From positions 328,735 through 358,315 of the forward strand of contig JBNGIO010006373.1 in assembly GCA_049999805.1 (NCBI GenBank): DNA of 29,581 nt, in the 5' to 3' direction. Of the stretch, positions 28,329 to 29,581 are shown piece by piece. Within the stretch, counting starts at the first letter, position 1; every line of letters begins with the position of its first letter. This stretch comes from Folioceros fuciformis. Its lineage: Eukaryota > Anthocerotophyta > Anthocerotopsida > Anthocerotales. Both the position numbers and the translations under genes were made by a program. Below the pieces are notes generated by a model. The model made no database searches and was not told the origin of the DNA. It was given only the letters and a program-made list of their open reading frames with translations.

Positions 28329-29581
28329 TTAATCTGGTAGTGGCATTGGTCTCCAAGCTGACGCGAAGATGGCCGCCTGTTGCTTCCAAGTGAGGTGGAG
28401 TAGGCAGCTCTCAACAGGATCCTCTTCCGGGCCAAGAGCGGAACCCCATCCTTCCTTATGCCGCTTCAAAAGCGCGCGCACATCGTCCACTACGTCGTCA
28501 TTAAACGGTAAAACCCCGAAGCCCGCAGCGGCCATCCTGGCTCCCCACTGTCTCCCCTTCTCGTACCAGAAAGAGCGCTCCGCATCATCGCACGCCAGCA
28601 TACTCACCATAGCCCGCCCGCTGGATCGCTCGATCATGAGCCGCTCGTTGCTCACCCGCGGCAAGCTCTCCTCCAGCGAATCGAATAAGACGGAGTAGAA
28701 CCGCAACGCCTCCCGCAGCCCCTCCAGAGGCAGGCACGCCGGCGATGGCGGCCGCGCCTGCCCATGCCCTTGCCCCTGCCCCTGCTCCGGCTCCCCATTG
28801 GACAGTGGCGCCAGAGGCTTGGATATGGGAAAATTCACTGCCGAGGACGTGGAGTCCACCTGGTGTTCGACCAGAGTCACAATCTTAGGGTTCATCCTCC
28901 GCATGGTGGTGAGCAAGGCGTCCCGCGGACTCGCCTCCCCGCCTGCTCCTGCCTTGTGCGGCGACACTTGGTGCAAGACGATCATGCAGTTGATGGCGAG
29001 AGCCTCCCCCTGCCGCAGATTGAGCGCCGAGGGATCCAGCTGCTCCAGCTGCGGCTGCTGCACCACCGCGAACTCGAACGGCACACCCATCAGTCGAGCG
29101 AATTTCTCCATGCGTCCCCCGATCTGCCGCATTACCTGCATACACATCACAGTAAAATGTGAGACCTTTGTTGTTCCAGTGTTGTGCTTATGCAATTGCA
29201 TTCCCGTTTCCGAGGCCAAGGACGAACCTTGTCGGGAAGAAGGTTATTTGCGTTACCTTGATGGCGGACTCCTCAGGGGAGGCGATGACGGTGGTTAGAC
29301 GCAGATGCGGAGCGCCGTCAGGACGGGTAGCGAGGGCCTCGAACAGGGTGGGCCACTGTGTGCAGAAGGTGTTGCTCACGTCCACGATGTGCACCCTGCT
29401 CTCGCCCTCGAAAGCCTCCATGAGGGCGCCGTTGGAGGCGACATGGCCGAAGGTGGTCCAGGGGCTGGCGTCCTGGAACTTGAGTATCATGGTGCGCATA
29501 GATTCGAAGGAGTAGGTGCGGGCGGCCGTGGTGCACAGAATGCGGTAACATCTCGCTCCATTGGCCGTCACTTTACAGAAG
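28329..29581 (-). CDS. SHR: SHORT-ROOT-like GRAS transcription regulator, N-terminus cut off
   Basis: GRAS proteins of the SHORT-ROOT group control tissue patterning and asymmetric division, in angiosperms as a mobile partner of SCARECROW. The window holds 376 C-terminal residues in two minus-strand exons, 29581-29257 and 29135-28329, with a GT-AG intron of 121 bp in phase 0. Landmarks in order: [39 protein letters not shown], the VHIID-type motif as [69 protein letters not shown], the PFYRE-region equivalent [37 protein letters not shown], and the SAW end [12 protein letters not shown] with [12 protein letters not shown] Gln/Gly/Pro-rich insert ([16 protein letters not shown]) lies before the PFYRE region. 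The SHR pattern ([27 protein letters not shown]) is specific, so the subfamily call is strong. The start lies outside the window. Confidence 0.93.

Noticed and set aside
1-29581. CRISPR arrays, bacterial operons or a defence system
   Set aside because: Spliced plant genes throughout. The tandem repeats here are direct and contiguous, without the spacer pattern of a CRISPR array.

Overview
The window looks like nuclear DNA of a land plant. It carries spliced plant genes (a DWF1/DIMINUTO-type sterol reductase, a SHORT-ROOT-type GRAS factor, a SUV2/ATRIP-type checkpoint protein, a signal peptide peptidase), a very large intronless PLS-type pentatricopeptide repeat (PPR) protein, and remains of PIF/Harbinger and Copia elements. 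Introns are short: those I could phase run from about 76 to 240 bp, most near 100 bp. Genes are closely packed. Short introns, a large PLS-PPR and an SHR homologue would fit an early-diverging land plant such as a lycophyte, hornwort or moss, but I cannot fix the species. Splice structures were derived by hand: every junction is GT-AG, and reading phase is conserved across all exons of four genes.

Layout. 1-1433: an unidentified repeat-bearing stretch followed by the C-terminal exons of a DBP9/DDX56-type (plant RH16) DEAD-box helicase; its motif VI is damaged. 1.6-4.3 kb: a decayed PIF/Harbinger transposon with a Myb/SANT-like ORF (+) facing a DDE transposase (-). 4.67-8.6 kb: an intronless, broken copy of the ribosome-biogenesis GTPase NOG1, joined directly to the reverse transcriptase/RNase H end of a Copia element and a probable 3' LTR. 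9.2-9.6 kb: a frameshifted PPR relic (-). 9.73-13.27 kb: an intact 1180-aa PPR gene built on a 312-bp tandem unit. 13.7-14.0 kb: a 92-aa gene of unknown function (-). 14.6-16.5 kb: signal peptide peptidase (-, 8 exons). 17.4-22.1 kb: SUV2/ATRIP (+, 14 exons), sharing an ~870-bp divergent promoter region with the peptidase. 22.1-25.8 kb: gene-free, with 42-bp, 75-bp and 33-bp tandem repeats, a 10-N assembly gap and tRNA-like sequence. 25.9-28.06 kb: DWF1-like reductase (+, 5 exons). 28.3 kb to the end: SHORT-ROOT-like GRAS gene (-), cut by the window edge.

The intact genes do not form a pathway or cluster. They are independent housekeeping or developmental genes: ER intramembrane proteolysis, DNA-damage signalling, brassinosteroid/phytosterol synthesis, tissue patterning and probably organelle RNA processing. 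I found no convincing new multi-gene system. The most unusual items are the NOG1-Copia chimera, the regular PPR array that varies at its predicted RNA-recognition positions, and the fine structure of the peptidase gene (a 30-nt exon, and an intron holding a tandem duplication).
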